56,631 bases of DNA from Gemmatimonadaceae bacterium (GTDB lineage: Bacteria; Gemmatimonadota; Gemmatimonadetes; Gemmatimonadales; Gemmatimonadaceae). Numbering within the stretch: position 1 is the first letter of the stretch; every line of letters begins with the position of its first letter. Location of the stretch: positions 1-56,631 of the forward strand of contig JADYYN010000091.1 of assembly GCA_020853635.1 (NCBI GenBank), given 5' to 3'. Of this stretch, positions 25,563 through 35,434 are shown in pieces. Below the pieces are notes generated by a model. That model was given only the letters and a program-made list of their open reading frames with translations. It had not been told where the DNA came from and searched no databases. The position numbers were made by a program, and so were the translations under genes.

Positions 25563-26870
25563 ATGGCAAACTATCCGGTGTTGCTGGTCCACGGCTATTC
25601 CGACAAGGGCGAGTCGTTCGACGCGTGGCGCGAGGTGCTCAAGGCCGCCGGCCACGATGCCCGTGCGATCCGCGTGGCGACGTGGCGTTCACTCGCCAAC
25701 GAGGTCTCGATCGCCGACGTCGCCGAGGGTTTCGCGCGCGCGCTGGCTCTCGAGTCCGGCCTGGAGAACGACCAACCGTTCAGCGTCATCGTGCACAGCA
25801 CCGGGGCGCTGGTGGTCCGTGCTTGGCTCGCGGCCGATCCCCGCCGTGCGAAACGACTCCAACACTTCATTGGTCTCGCGCCGGCCAATTTTGGTTCCCC
25901 GCTCGCGCACAAAGGTCGTTCCTTCCTCGGCATGCTGGCCAAGGGGAACAAGCAGTTCGGCGAGGACTTCCTCGAAGTCGGTGATCGCGTTCTCGATGCG
26001 CTCGAACTCGGCAGTCGTTTCACCTGGGAACTCGCCGAACGCGATCTGTTGGCCGCGGGTGGGGGCTGGTACGGCAACGGCGCGGTGGCGCCGTGGGCCT
26101 ACACCGTGTGCGGCACCGGGAAATACAGTTGGCCGCAGCGCCTCTTCGTCGATCCGCCGGGTAGCGATGGTGTCGTCCGCTGGAGCGGGAGTGCGCTCGA
26201 CGTCCGGAAGATCAGCGTCGACCTCACGCGTCGCGCGGGTGGTGATGTGCAGGTCGACGGGGAGCGCGCGCAGGACGTCCCGTTGGCGTTCGTGAAGGAC
26301 CGCCACCACGGTGCCATGATGTCCAAGCCGAGTGGTGATCTCGGGAAGATGGTGATCGAGGCGTTGGCGGTCCGCGATGCTGCGGGTGATGCGGCGTGGC
26401 GCGACAAATGGACGTCCAACCACCGGCCGAGTGACACCTGGCAGCAGTTCGTGGTGCGCGTGCGCGATGAACGTGGTGATCCGGTGCCCGACTTCAACGT
26501 GCAGTTCGTGGCCACCTACGCGTCCGGCGAGCAGATGACGTTGGTGGACTTCGCGTCGGACGTGCATCCCTACAAGCGCGACCCCAGCCTGCGCGCCTTC
26601 CATGTGCGCCTCAAGGACGTGAAGCGCACGCGGATCACCGGGCTCCGGCTGCGCTTGTTCGCGAAGACCAACTCGACGGCCGTCGGATATCGCGGCGTGG
26701 GCAGCGACAAGGCCGACGGCTGGGACGGTGCACTGGATCTCTCGCGCTTCGCCTCGCGTGGCGACGTGAAGCTCTTCTGGCCCTTCACGACCACCCTGCT
26801 CGAGATCGTACTCGACCGAGAGCCACGGCCGTTCACCGGGCGCAACGACGTGTTCTGGTTCGGCAGGTGA
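25563..26870 (+). CDS. lipase-like alpha/beta hydrolase with C-terminal beta domain
   Basis: A 435-residue protein without a signal peptide. The first 130 residues form a lipase-like core: NYPVLLVHGYSDKGESFDAW at the start and SVIVHSTGALVVRAWL as nucleophile elbow (Ser about 80). Candidate acid and base residues (DRHHGAMM) come near residue 250. After about residue 290 a separate beta-rich domain begins (FVVRVRDERGDPVPDFNVQF) and runs to the end. This arrangement resembles triacylglycerol lipase or phospholipase-type enzymes; a cytoplasmic location is inferred from the absence of a leader. Divergent from the preceding gene with 53 bases between starts. Confidence 0.75.
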   Translation: MANYPVLLVHGYSDKGESFDAWREVLKAAGHDARAIRVATWRSLANEVSIADVAEGFARALALESGLENDQPFSVIVHSTGALVVRAWLAADPRRAKRLQHFIGLAPANFGSPLAHKGRSFLGMLAKGNKQFGEDFLEVGDRVLDALELGSRFTWELAERDLLAAGGGWYGNGAVAPWAYTVCGTGKYSWPQRLFVDPPGSDGVVRWSGSALDVRKISVDLTRRAGGDVQVDGERAQDVPLAFVKDRHHGAMMSKPSGDLGKMVIEALAVRDAAGDAAWRDKWTSNHRPSDTWQQFVVRVRDERGDPVPDFNVQFVATYASGEQMTLVDFASDVHPYKRDPSLRAFHVRLKDVKRTRITGLRLRLFAKTNSTAVGYRGVGSDKADGWDGALDLSRFASRGDVKLFWPFTTTLLEIVLDREPRPFTGRNDVFWFGR

Positions 26871-26895
26871 GCGCCGCGCGCCGAGCGCGCGGTGC

Positions 26896-27681
26896 TCAGC
26901 GCTTGCGCTTGGCTTCGTGTTCGATGAAGCCGCGTGTCCAGTACATCACGAGTGCACACGGCTTGTCCTGATCGCGCGGCCACGCGAGTCGCTTGTACGC
27001 GGCGGGGACCTTGTCGTAAGTCTCGTAGTGCTCTACACCGATGATCTGGTCCGGGCGGATGTTCTCGTCCGCCGCCGTCTTGTGACGCCCGTTCCAGCCT
27101 TCCATCAGACAGCGCCATCCGGTGACGCTCTCCACGCGCCAGTCCTGCCCGATGAGCGAATCGCGGGCGGGGACACGACGGAAGCCGGGCAGCCCCTCGA
27201 ACATGTCCGCCCAATAGTAGGAGCGCAGTGCGGCCAGCTCTTCGGCGCCACGGAACTGGCCGATCCCCGCTCGGCGACGACAATCGAAGCCGGCGAAATC
27301 ATACGCCGCGCAGCCATCGTGGGAGACGATGCGGAGGGTGTCGAGGGACTGCACCACGCGCCGGAGACGGAACACCACCTCGGGCATGTTCTCGTCGAGC
27401 ATGTTCACGGCGCGATCGGCCGGCTGATAGCCGGGCAGTCGCGCCATCAGCAGCTGCTGCCCGAACGGGAGTCGCGACAGCGTGAAGCGGCCGTCACGGC
27501 CGGAGCGCGTGCTGCGCTCCGCGTTCACCGACATCACTTCCACGTTCTCGAGTGGACGGCCCAGCGTGTCGGTCACGATACCGCGGATCACGCCGGCCTG
27601 TGCCGCGATCGCACGCGGCGCGAGCAGGAGGAGCGTCAGTGTGACGACGGTTCGGAAGAGAGGGAGGCGATGGAGCATCAC
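26896..27681 (-). CDS. secreted carboxypeptidase-regulatory-like domain protein
   Basis: A 261-residue exported protein. Signal peptide MMLHRLPLFRTVVTLTLLLL ending AIAAQ, then a beta-sandwich domain (about 30-110; GIVTDTLGRPLENVEVMSV, SGRDGRFTLSRLPFGQQ). The C-terminal half holds three or four Cys (DGCAAYDFAGFDCRRR; WRCLMEGW; KPCALVMYWTRGF) that may form disulfides. The same domain layout as the protein at 24355, but not close in sequence. Function is unknown; domains of this kind usually mediate protein or sugar contacts. Confidence 0.78.
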   Translation of the reverse strand: MMLHRLPLFRTVVTLTLLLLAPRAIAAQAGVIRGIVTDTLGRPLENVEVMSVNAERSTRSGRDGRFTLSRLPFGQQLLMARLPGYQPADRAVNMLDENMPEVVFRLRRVVQSLDTLRIVSHDGCAAYDFAGFDCRRRAGIGQFRGAEELAALRSYYWADMFEGLPGFRRVPARDSLIGQDWRVESVTGWRCLMEGWNGRHKTAADENIRPDQIIGVEHYETYDKVPAAYKRLAWPRDQDKPCALVMYWTRGFIEHEAKRKR

Positions 27682-27744
27682 AGAAAAGATACGCCGGACG
27701 GCAGCGAAAGTGCCCTGATGTCGCCGGGGAGACCGGGCTCCGGC

Positions 27745-28308
27745 TCAGGGCCGCCGGAGCTTGTCGAAGAACACTTTCCGCGCCTTCGACACCTTCGGGG
27801 CCACCACCACCGCGCAGTACGGATTCTGCGGATTCCGCGCGAAGTAGTCGTCGTGCATCGACTCCGCGGGCCAGAAGGTCTCGAGCGGCTCCAGCCCGGT
27901 CACGATCGGATCACTCCAATGCGACTGCGCGGCGGTCATCGCCTCGCGGGCAATCGCGGCCTGTTCACTCGAGTGCGTGAAGATCGCCGAGCGGTACTGC
28001 GGTCCCACGTCGTTGCCCTGACGATCCTTCGTCGTGGGGTCGTGGATGGTGAAGAACACGTCGAGCACTTCCCGATACGAGATCTCGGCTGGGTCGAACG
28101 TCACCTGTACGACTTCCGCGTGTCCGGTCTTCTTGCCGCAGACCTGTTCGTACGTGGGGTTCGGCACGTGGCCACCGGCGTAGCCGCTCTGCACGCGGTG
28201 CACGCCGCGCAGCTCGAGGTAGACCGCCTCGAGGCACCAGAAGCAGCCGCCGCCGAGCGTGGCGAGCTCCGTCGTGGTCGCGGCACTGGCTTGCGGGCGT
28301 GCGCTCAC
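27745..28308 (-). CDS. msrA: peptide methionine (S)-S-oxide reductase
   Basis: A 187-residue enzyme that reduces the S-epimer of methionine sulfoxide in proteins. The catalytic Cys22 is in [47 protein letters not shown] and GPQYRSAIF are canonical. A further Cys near the end (NPYCAVVV) may serve in recycling. Its ATG overlaps the msrB stop by 4 bases, so the two reductases are made together. No signal peptide, hence cytoplasmic. Confidence 0.96.
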   Translation of the reverse strand: MSARPQASAATTTELATLGGGCFWCLEAVYLELRGVHRVQSGYAGGHVPNPTYEQVCGKKTGHAEVVQVTFDPAEISYREVLDVFFTIHDPTTKDRQGNDVGPQYRSAIFTHSSEQAAIAREAMTAAQSHWSDPIVTGLEPLETFWPAESMHDDYFARNPQNPYCAVVVAPKVSKARKVFFDKLRRP

Positions 28309-28775
28309 TTCCCCTCCGCGCGGCGACGGGCCTGCGCTTCGAACAGCGGCACGAACTTCTCGTAGCCCTCGGCCGCGAGGCGATCGACCGGGATGAAGCG
28401 CAGCGCAGCCGAGTTGATGCAGTAGCGCATGCCCGAGGGGCCCGGGCCGTCATCAAAGACATGGCCGAGATGCGAGTCGGCGTTGGACGAGCGCACCTCG
28501 ACGCGTTTCATGAAGAGCGAGCGGTCGACGTGCTCCGTGACGTTCTCCTGCACGATGGGGCGGGTGAACGACGGCCAGCCCGTGCCGGAGTCGAACTTGT
28601 CGAGTGAGGAGAACAGCGGCTCGCCGGAGACGACGTCGACGTAGAGCCCCGGCTCGTGATGGTCCCAGAACTCGTTGCGGAACGGCGGCTCGGTGGCGCT
28701 GCACTGCGTCACCTGGTACTGCATGGGCGAGAGCTTTGCCTCGAGCGTGGGATCGGCCGGCTTCTGCTTGGACAT
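28305..28775 (-). CDS. msrB: peptide methionine (R)-S-oxide reductase, zinc-free type
   Basis: A 156-residue partner of MsrA that reduces the R-epimer. The ATG at 28775 begins [36 protein letters not shown] and the catalytic Cys119 in [11 protein letters not shown] are clear. The two CxxC pairs that hold zinc in many MsrBs are absent (VDVVSGE and SSNAD stand in their place), and the usual resolving Cys in DSGCGWPSF is Thr. A Cys25 in [11 protein letters not shown] may take over, as in the Cys31-type MsrBs. Overlaps msrA by 4 bases. Confidence 0.95.
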   Translation of the reverse strand: MSKQKPADPTLEAKLSPMQYQVTQCSATEPPFRNEFWDHHEPGLYVDVVSGEPLFSSLDKFDSGTGWPSFTRPIVQENVTEHVDRSLFMKRVEVRSSNADSHLGHVFDDGPGPSGMRYCINSAALRFIPVDRLAAEGYEKFVPLFEAQARRRAEGK

Positions 28776-28989
28776 GTCGTTCGGACCTCGGTTAGTGCGC
28801 ATGATCGCGCTCACCCACTGGAATCGCAGGAACCGCGGCAAGGTTCCGCTGACGTCGCTGCGTCAGGTGTATGTAAATGATGTGGGGAGAAGCTTGACAA
28901 ATCCGAACACAAACCGAAGAATGTTGGACGGCTTAGGACCATACGTCGAATTTCGCTACATGAAACCCTGACGTCGGCGGTTGCGTTGT

Positions 28990-29030
28990 AAGCAAGCATT
29001 CGCTTGCTTGTATGCAAGTGACCACTTGCA
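28990..29030 (+). promoter_or_regulatory. two adjacent perfect palindromes upstream of the TetR-TolC gene
   Basis: AAGCAAGC-ATTC-GCTTGCTT (28990-29009) and TGCAAGTG-AC-CACTTGCA (29013-29030) are both perfect 8-base inverted repeats, 3 bases apart, and end 7 bases before the ATG at 29038. Both contain the CAAG/CTTG half-site. Position and form fit operators of the TetR domain encoded by the following gene. A TTGACA lies further up at 28894-28899 but without a good -10 box at the usual distance. Confidence 0.75.
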
Positions 29031-29037
29031 ACGGAAC

Positions 29038-31026
29038 ATGACCGAACCAACCAGACAACATCTGCTCGACGCGGCCGCGCGCGTCTACGCAGAAGTGGGA
29101 TTCCGCGGCGCCACCACACGCCGCATCGCGGAAGAGGCCGGAGTCCATGAAGGCACCCTGTTCCGCCTCTTCGGTTCCAAGACTGCCCTGATCGACGAAG
29201 CCGTCCGCTCGCGCACCACGGCGGGTCCGGCGGTCGACCTCCCTGAAGTACCGACGGATCCGCTCGCCGAACTCACGGCATGGGCCACCAACGACCATGC
29301 CTTCATGCTCGAGTGCCGCGGGATGATCCGGACGACCATGGCCGAAGCGAATGAACGGCCCGAATGTGCGCTCGAATACGCCGATCATCCGGTGGAATCG
29401 TTCAGGCGGCTCCGCGAGTACACCGAACGTCTCGTGCAGCATGGGTTCGTCCCGGCCGCCGCAGACACGGGTGCCGCGGCCGCGATGCTCAAGGGTTCGC
29501 TCTTCGCCGATGCCATGGGTCGTGATGTGATGCCCTCGATGTTCCCTCCCGCAGACCAAGCTCCGGCGACCTACGTGCGACTCTTCCTCCGTTCTCTCGG
29601 CGCCACACTGGCGCTCGTCCTCTCTCTGCTCCTGCCCACTGGTTCCATGAAAGCCCAGTCGGCGCAAGGCGGCGCTCCCACCACCCTCTCGCTCGCCGAG
29701 GCACTGCGCATTGCCGAAGTGAAGAGCGAAGGCGTCACCATCGCCAACGCCGGCGTCATGCGCGCGCGTGGCCAGGTGCGTCAGGCCGATGCACAGCGGC
29801 TCCCGCAGGTGAACGGTTCGGCCGGCTACCAGCGCGCGATCCAGAACCAGTTCCAGGCGATCACCGAGCGCTTCCCGTCCGAACCCGACACCACGGGCGG
29901 CTCCGGCGGTGTCGGTGGCTTCGGCGCGATCTCGCAGATCTTCGCCGCGCCCAACACATTCACGTTCACGCTCGCCGGCACGCAGAACCTCTACACGGCC
30001 GGCCGCATCACGGCGCAGCGCCGTGGTGCCGACGCCGGTCGCACGGCTGCTGAGCTCGGCCTCACGTCCGCGCGCGCGCAGGCCACACTCGAGGCGGCGC
30101 AGGCGTACTTCGATGCGGTCGCGAGCGACCGCTTCCTTGCCATCGCCGAGAGTTCGCTGGTGCTCACCGAGCGCACGCTGTCGCAGACGCAGCTCGCGCG
30201 CGAACTCGGCTCGGCGTCGGAGTTCGATCTGCTGCGGGCGCGTGTCTCGCGCGACAATCAGCGGCCGCTCGTGATCCAGGCGCGTGGCAATCGCAGCACC
30301 GCGTATCTGCGGCTCAAACAGTTGCTCGACCTGCCGCTCGCTACCCCGCTCACGCTCACCACGCCGATCCGCGATGACATGGGTGAAGTCGCAGGCGCCG
30401 GCACCGCCATCCGCATCGCCGACGACCGCACACTCACGCCCGACACCAGCATCAGTGCGCGTACCACGGTCAAGCAGGCCGAGGCGCGGGTGAAGGCGCA
30501 GGAGAGCGCCCTCAATGCGGCCAAGTTGTCGCGGTTGCCGTCGCTGCAGTTGAGCTCCACGTACCAGCGCTTCGCGTATCCGCCCGAGGGCACGTTCCTT
30601 CCGTCGGCGCTCGATCTCTACTTCCCCAACTGGACGGTCTCGCTCGGTCTCTCCTTCCCGGTGCTCACCGGTGGTCGACTGCGCGGTGAGCGCATGGTCG
30701 CCGAAGCGAATCTCATCGAAGCCCAGCAGCAGTTGCAGCAGAGCCGCGAAGGGGCGGCACTCGACGCACAGCTCGCGCTGGTCGCGCTCGAACAGGCGCA
30801 GGCTGCGTACGCCGCGTCGGTGGGCACCGACACACAGGCGGAGCAGGCGTATCGCATCGCCGAGGTGCGCTTTCAGGAAGGCATCTCCACGCAGATCGAG
30901 CTCACCGAAGTGCGCGTGCAGCTCGAGCAGGCGCGGTTGCAGCGGGTGAACGCGGCGCGCGATCTCGAACTCGCGCGACTCCGTCTCGCCCTCTTGAAGG
31001 ACCTCCCGCTCACCGGGGGGCGTTGA
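29038..31026 (+). CDS. TetR regulator fused in frame to TolC-like outer-membrane efflux protein
   Basis: A 662-residue open frame with two normally separate proteins. Residues 1-188 are a complete TetR/AcrR repressor: HTH GATTRRIAEEAGVHEGTLFRLFG, then a ligand-binding part ending PATYVRLFLRSLG. Without any stop, residues about 189-210 form a hydrophobic signal-like segment (ATLALVLSLLLPTG, then KAQ). Residues 215-662 are a TolC-family channel protein (TLSLAEALRIAE; QNLYTAGRITAQRRGADAG; ALDAQLALVALEQAQ; IELTEVRVQLEQARLQRV). A GTG at 29575 in the same frame would start a normal 483-residue exported TolC (VRLFLRSLGATLALVL), so the frame may yield the fusion, a separate channel by internal initiation, or both. 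No strong ribosome site precedes that GTG. It heads the RND operon and is preceded by two palindromes. Confidence 0.88.
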   Translation: MTEPTRQHLLDAAARVYAEVGFRGATTRRIAEEAGVHEGTLFRLFGSKTALIDEAVRSRTTAGPAVDLPEVPTDPLAELTAWATNDHAFMLECRGMIRTTMAEANERPECALEYADHPVESFRRLREYTERLVQHGFVPAAADTGAAAAMLKGSLFADAMGRDVMPSMFPPADQAPATYVRLFLRSLGATLALVLSLLLPTGSMKAQSAQGGAPTTLSLAEALRIAEVKSEGVTIANAGVMRARGQVRQADAQRLPQVNGSAGYQRAIQNQFQAITERFPSEPDTTGGSGGVGGFGAISQIFAAPNTFTFTLAGTQNLYTAGRITAQRRGADAGRTAAELGLTSARAQATLEAAQAYFDAVASDRFLAIAESSLVLTERTLSQTQLARELGSASEFDLLRARVSRDNQRPLVIQARGNRSTAYLRLKQLLDLPLATPLTLTTPIRDDMGEVAGAGTAIRIADDRTLTPDTSISARTTVKQAEARVKAQESALNAAKLSRLPSLQLSSTYQRFAYPPEGTFLPSALDLYFPNWTVSLGLSFPVLTGGRLRGERMVAEANLIEAQQQLQQSREGAALDAQLALVALEQAQAAYAASVGTDTQAEQAYRIAEVRFQEGISTQIELTEVRVQLEQARLQRVNAARDLELARLRLALLKDLPLTGGR

Positions 31027-31065
31027 ACCATGACTGTCTCCAACAATCACCTGAGGAAGTCCCCG

Positions 31066-32190
31066 ATGTCCCGTCCGTTCCGCGTTGTCGCGTTCACCGC
31101 GACGAGCGCTCTCTCGCTCATGCTCGTCGCCTGCGGTGGCGGGGCCGAGGCGTCGACCGACGCACCCACGCCGGTGACGGTGCAGATCGGACCGGAGGCG
31201 ATGACGGTGGCATCCACCACCGTGCTCTCCACGGGCCCGATCCTCTCCGGCACGCTGGTGGCCGAGCGCACGGCGCAGATCCGCGCCGAGGTGCCGGGTT
31301 CGGTGGTGCAGGTCTTCCACGACCCGGGCGCACGCATCGCGCAGGGCGCATCGCTCGCCAAGATCGATGATCGCGCGATCAACGATCTCTATCTCTCTGC
31401 CAAGTCGGGCCTCACCGCGGCGCAGAACGGCGCCGACATCGCGGCGCGTGAACTCTCGCGCGCCGAGAAGTTGGTCGCCGCTGGTGCCATCGCCGAACGC
31501 GAACTCGAGAACGTGCGCCGCGGTGACCTCACCGCGCGTACCATGCTCGACGACGCCAAGGCGCGACTCGCCTCGGCGCAGAAGCAGCTCGATGCGACCA
31601 ACGTGCTCGCGCCCTACGCGGGCATCGTGAGTGAGCGCATCGTGAATCCGGGTGACATCGTCGCGCCGGGCTCGCCGCTCTTCACGGTCGTCGATCCGGC
31701 GACCATGCGACTCGAGGCCGCGGTGCCGGCCGAACAGCTCTCGCAGGTGCGCGTGGGCGCGGCGGTGCGGTTCTCGGTCACCGGGTATCCGGGTCGCACG
31801 TTCGAAGGGCGCGTCTCCAACGTAAATCCCTCGGCCGATCCGCAGACCCGCCAGGTGCGGCTCTTCGTGCGGATCCCGAACGCCGGGAACCAACTGGTGG
31901 CCGGACTGTTCGCCGAAGGGCGGGTGGCGAGTGACTCGCGCGAGACGCTCACCGTGCCGGAGCTGGCGGTGGACATGCGCGGACTCACGCCGTCGGTGTT
32001 GCGACTCAAGAACGGACGCACCGAGAAGGTCGAAGTGACCCTCGGCGCGCGCGATGAACAGATGGAACGCTACGAAGTCACGGCAGGCATCACCGCAGGT
32101 GACACCCTGTTGGTGGGTCCGGCCCTCGGCATCAGTCCCAATACGCCGCTCAAGGTCACGTCCCCGAGCGACACCAAGCCCAAGCAGTAA
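31066..32190 (+). CDS. RND efflux periplasmic adaptor lipoprotein (MFP/HlyD family)
   Basis: A 374-residue adaptor that links the inner-membrane pump to the TolC-type channel. ATG at 31066 (MSRPFRVV) with GAGGAAG upstream, preferred to an ATG 12 codons earlier. Lipobox LVAC in LSLMLVACGGG indicates a lipid-anchored N-terminus. Barrel-sandwich halves are TAQIRAEVPGSVVQVFHDPG and NVLAPYAGIVSERIVNPGD, joined by a helical hairpin (about residues 105-175, ELSRAEKLVAAGAIAEREL). Second gene of the efflux operon, 39 bases after the TetR-TolC frame. Confidence 0.93.
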   Translation: MSRPFRVVAFTATSALSLMLVACGGGAEASTDAPTPVTVQIGPEAMTVASTTVLSTGPILSGTLVAERTAQIRAEVPGSVVQVFHDPGARIAQGASLAKIDDRAINDLYLSAKSGLTAAQNGADIAARELSRAEKLVAAGAIAERELENVRRGDLTARTMLDDAKARLASAQKQLDATNVLAPYAGIVSERIVNPGDIVAPGSPLFTVVDPATMRLEAAVPAEQLSQVRVGAAVRFSVTGYPGRTFEGRVSNVNPSADPQTRQVRLFVRIPNAGNQLVAGLFAEGRVASDSRETLTVPELAVDMRGLTPSVLRLKNGRTEKVEVTLGARDEQMERYEVTAGITAGDTLLVGPALGISPNTPLKVTSPSDTKPKQ

Positions 32191-32204
32191 GGCAGACCCG
32201 GCGC

Positions 32205-32236
32205 TCCGCCATCTGCCCTCCGCCATCCGCCAGCTG
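32205..32236. repeat. CCGCCATCTGCC micro-repeat
   Basis: CTCCGCCATCTGCCCTCCGC followed by CATCCGCCAG lies between the adaptor and pump genes. A near-identical stretch is at 54579-54607, before the bacilliredoxin gene. It is probably a dispersed intergenic repeat; here it is inside an operon. Confidence 0.5.
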
Positions 32237-32241
32237 ACATC

Positions 32242-35200
32242 ATGTTCATCTCAGATTTCGCCATCAAGCGACCGCTGATCACCATCGTCTCGATGGTGGC
32301 GCTGGTCGTCTTCGGCCTCTTCTCGCTCTGGCAACTCGAGACCGACGAGTTCCCGGACGTGCAGCAGCCAATCATCAACGTCGCGATCCCGTACCCCGGC
32401 GCCTCGCCGGACGTCGTGGAGCGCGAGGTGCTCGACCGTGTGGAGGAAGCCGTCAGCGGCATCTCCGGCGTCGACCGCATCTCGGGCGCCGCGCAGGACG
32501 GGTTCGCCAACGTCACGGTGTTCTTCCTCTTCGAGAAGGACCTGCAGCAGGCCTCGCAGGACATCCGCGACAAGATCAGCTCCATCCGCTCCGACCTGCC
32601 GTTGGAGATGAAGGAGCCGGTGCTCACGCGCTTCGACCCGGCCGACCAGCCGATCGTGCAGTTGTCGCTCAACTCGTCGACGCTGCCGGCCGCCTCGCTC
32701 ACGCGTATCGCCGACCCTGGCGTGACGCGCTTGCTGCGCGGCATCCCCGGTGTGGCCGAGGCCACGGTGGTCGGTGGCATCGAGCGCGAGCTCACGGTGG
32801 AGATCAAGCCCGCCGCGATGGAAGCGGCCGGCATCACGGTCGCGCAGGTGGTGGGCGCGCTTCAGTCGCAGAACCTCGCCGTGCCGGTGGGGCGCATCAA
32901 CGGCGCGATCGACGAACGCGCGATCCGCCTGAAGGGCAAGCTCGACACGCCGGAGGACTTCCTTCGCCTGGTGGTCGCCGAGAAGGGCGGGCGTGCCATC
33001 CGGCTCGGTGAAGTCGCCGTGGCGCGCGACGGCACCGCCGAACCGCGCACGGCCGCGATCTTCAACGGCAAGGACGCCGTCGGCATCATGGTGAAGAAGG
33101 CCAAGGGCTACTCCACCACGGCGGTGGCCGAACGTGTGCTCGCCGCGGTGAAGGAGATCACGCCGACGCTGCCGACCGGCACGACGATCGACGTGGTGCA
33201 GAACTCCGGTCAGCGCGTTGAGGCCTCGGTCGCCAACGTGCAGAGCACGCTCATCGAGGGCGCGCTGCTCACGGTGCTGGTGGTGTTCTTGTTCCTCAAC
33301 TCGTGGCGCTCGACCGTGATCACCGGCTTGGCGCTGCCGATCTCGGTGCTCGCGAGCTTCATCGCGGTGTGGGCGTTCGGCTTCACGCTCAACACCATGT
33401 CGTTGCTCGGCCTCTCGCTCGCGATCGGTATCCTGATCGACGACGCGATCGTGGTGCGCGAGAACATCGTGCGACACGTCGAGATGGGGAAAGACCATTT
33501 CAAGGCGGCTCACGAAGGCACCGACGAGATCGGGCTCGCCGTCGCGGCGACGACCTTCTCGATCGTCGCGGTGTTCGTGCCGATCGCGTTCATGGCGGGT
33601 CTCTCAGGCCAGTGGTTCAAGCCGTTCGCACTGACCATCGCCTGCGCCGTGCTGGTCTCGCTGTTCGTCTCGTTCTCGCTCGACCCCATGCTCTCGGCCT
33701 ACTGGCCGGATCCGGAGATCGAGTCGCACGAGCACCGCAGCTGGATCTCGCGCAAGCTCGTGTCGTTCAACGCGTGGTTCGACCGGCAGGCGGTCGGGTA
33801 CACCAAGGTGATCGGTTGGGCGCTCGACCATCGCCTCGCGATGGCCGCACTGGCCACGTTCAGCTTCGTCGGCGCGATCTGGTTGCAGGCGAACTTCGGC
33901 GGATTCGGCTTCGTGCCAGTGTCGGACAACTCCGAACTCGTCATCCAGATCGAGACGCCGCCGGGTTCCAACCTCGACTACACGCGTCTTAAGTCCGAAG
34001 AGGCCGCGCGCTTGGCGCGTGCCCATCCGCAGGTGCGCTACACCTTCACCACCATCGGTGCGGGCGGCGGCATGGACCCGTCCGAAGCGCTGGGCGCAGT
34101 GGACCTGGGTTCGGTGTACGTGCGCCTCACGCCCAAGGCTGAGCGTTCGATCTCGCAGGATGAGTTCGGTGCGATCATGCGCGAGGAAGTGAAGCAGATC
34201 GGTGGCGCGACGGTCGCGGTGTTCACCGCGGGCTTCGGCGGCGCGATCAAGCAGGTGCAGCTGGAACTGCGCGGCAACGACTCGCGGCAGCTGCAGTCGG
34301 TGGCGGACAGCGTGCTCAAGATGGTGCGTGCGATCCCCGGTGCGGTGGACGTGGGACTGTCCACCAAGGGTCAGAAGCCCGAACTCGAGATCGAACTCAA
34401 TCGCTCACTCGCCGGATCGCTCGGCGTGACCGTCGGACAGCTCGCGCAGTCGCTGCGGCCGGCGTTCGCCGGCGTGGATGCCGGTGACTGGGTCGATCCG
34501 GCCGGTGAGAATCGCAAGGTGCGGGTGCGACTCACGCCGGAATCCCGCGCGAAGGTGGCGGACATCGAACGCCTGCCGATCTCCGTCGGCGGTCAGGGCG
34601 GTGGCCCGGTGCGCATGATGCCGCTGGGTCAGCTCGCGACGATCAAGCAGGGCCTCGGCCCGGCGAAGATCTCGCACCTGGATCGCGACAACGTCATCGT
34701 CGTGCAGTCCAACCTCTCGGGCCGTTCGCTCGGCGAGGTGACCAGCGACATCCAGCGCGAGCTCGGGAAGATGAACCTGCCGACCGGCATCCGCTGGTCG
34801 TTGGGCGGTGAGGCGAAGGATCAGGCGCAGGTCTTCGGTGACATCCTCGCGGCGCTCGGCATCGCCCTGCTGCTCATGTACCTGATCCTCGTGATGCAGT
34901 TCGGCTCCTTCCTCGAACCCATCGCGATCCTCGTGTCACTGCCGCTCTCGCTCATCGGCGTGGTGCTCGCGCTGCTGATCACCGGCGACACGCTCAACAT
35001 CATGTCGATGATCGGTGTGATCCTGTTGATGGGCATCGTGGCGAAGAACGCGATCCTGCTCATCGACTTCGCCAAGTGGGGGCAGGAGCAGGGGATGGAG
35101 CGGCGCGCGGCGATCATCGAAGCCGGTCGTGTGCGTCTGCGTCCCATCCTCATGACCACGTTGGCGCTCATCGCGGGCATGATCCCCGTGGCACTCGGCA

Positions 35201-35403
35201 TCGGCGAAGGTGCGGACTTCCGTGCTCCGCTGGGTCGCGCGATCATCGGCGGAACGATCACGTCGACGTTCCTGACGTTGCTCGTCATCCCGACCGTGTA
35301 CGAGATCATGGATGATTGGCGCCGGTATGTGGGGTCGTTCTTCAAGTTCCCGGAACGGCCGAAGACCGGGGAGTATGCGGTGCCGACGACGCGGTCGCAC
35401 TAA
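32242..35403 (+). CDS. RND family multidrug efflux permease (AcrB/MexB-like)
   Basis: A 1053-residue proton-driven inner-membrane pump. It begins [20 protein letters not shown], the typical first helix, and has the two-fold repeat of six helices plus periplasmic loop. Proton-relay Asp-Asp is in [16 protein letters not shown] (helix 4); the partner segment [17 protein letters not shown] is helix 10. [22 protein letters not shown] is the usual porter-domain start. Third gene of the operon with adaptor and TetR-TolC. Substrates cannot be read from sequence. It ends 35 bases before a foldback repeat. Confidence 0.95.
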   Translation: MFISDFAIKRPLITIVSMVALVVFGLFSLWQLETDEFPDVQQPIINVAIPYPGASPDVVEREVLDRVEEAVSGISGVDRISGAAQDGFANVTVFFLFEKDLQQASQDIRDKISSIRSDLPLEMKEPVLTRFDPADQPIVQLSLNSSTLPAASLTRIADPGVTRLLRGIPGVAEATVVGGIERELTVEIKPAAMEAAGITVAQVVGALQSQNLAVPVGRINGAIDERAIRLKGKLDTPEDFLRLVVAEKGGRAIRLGEVAVARDGTAEPRTAAIFNGKDAVGIMVKKAKGYSTTAVAERVLAAVKEITPTLPTGTTIDVVQNSGQRVEASVANVQSTLIEGALLTVLVVFLFLNSWRSTVITGLALPISVLASFIAVWAFGFTLNTMSLLGLSLAIGILIDDAIVVRENIVRHVEMGKDHFKAAHEGTDEIGLAVAATTFSIVAVFVPIAFMAGLSGQWFKPFALTIACAVLVSLFVSFSLDPMLSAYWPDPEIESHEHRSWISRKLVSFNAWFDRQAVGYTKVIGWALDHRLAMAALATFSFVGAIWLQANFGGFGFVPVSDNSELVIQIETPPGSNLDYTRLKSEEAARLARAHPQVRYTFTTIGAGGGMDPSEALGAVDLGSVYVRLTPKAERSISQDEFGAIMREEVKQIGGATVAVFTAGFGGAIKQVQLELRGNDSRQLQSVADSVLKMVRAIPGAVDVGLSTKGQKPELEIELNRSLAGSLGVTVGQLAQSLRPAFAGVDAGDWVDPAGENRKVRVRLTPESRAKVADIERLPISVGGQGGGPVRMMPLGQLATIKQGLGPAKISHLDRDNVIVVQSNLSGRSLGEVTSDIQRELGKMNLPTGIRWSLGGEAKDQAQVFGDILAALGIALLLMYLILVMQFGSFLEPIAILVSLPLSLIGVVLALLITGDTLNIMSMIGVILLMGIVAKNAILLIDFAKWGQEQGMERRAAIIEAGRVRLRPILMTTLALIAGMIPVALGIGEGADFRAPLGRAIIGGTITSTFLTLLVIPTVYEIMDDWRRYVGSFFKFPERPKTGEYAVPTTRSH

Positions 35404-35434
35404 CCAGGGTTCGGGGCGCCCTCGTGGGAACAGC

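Noticed and set aside
28675-28971. 98-codon plus-strand frame ending GPYVEFRYMKP
   Set aside because: Mostly antisense of msrB; the unique end in the intergenic gap has no recognisable feature and no ribosome site.
28933-32226. 1097-codon open frame on the minus strand
   Set aside because: It lies antisense to the TetR-TolC and adaptor genes, whose products are recognisable. High GC at third codon positions leaves long open antisense frames; the predicted protein is Arg/His/Glu-rich without any domain.
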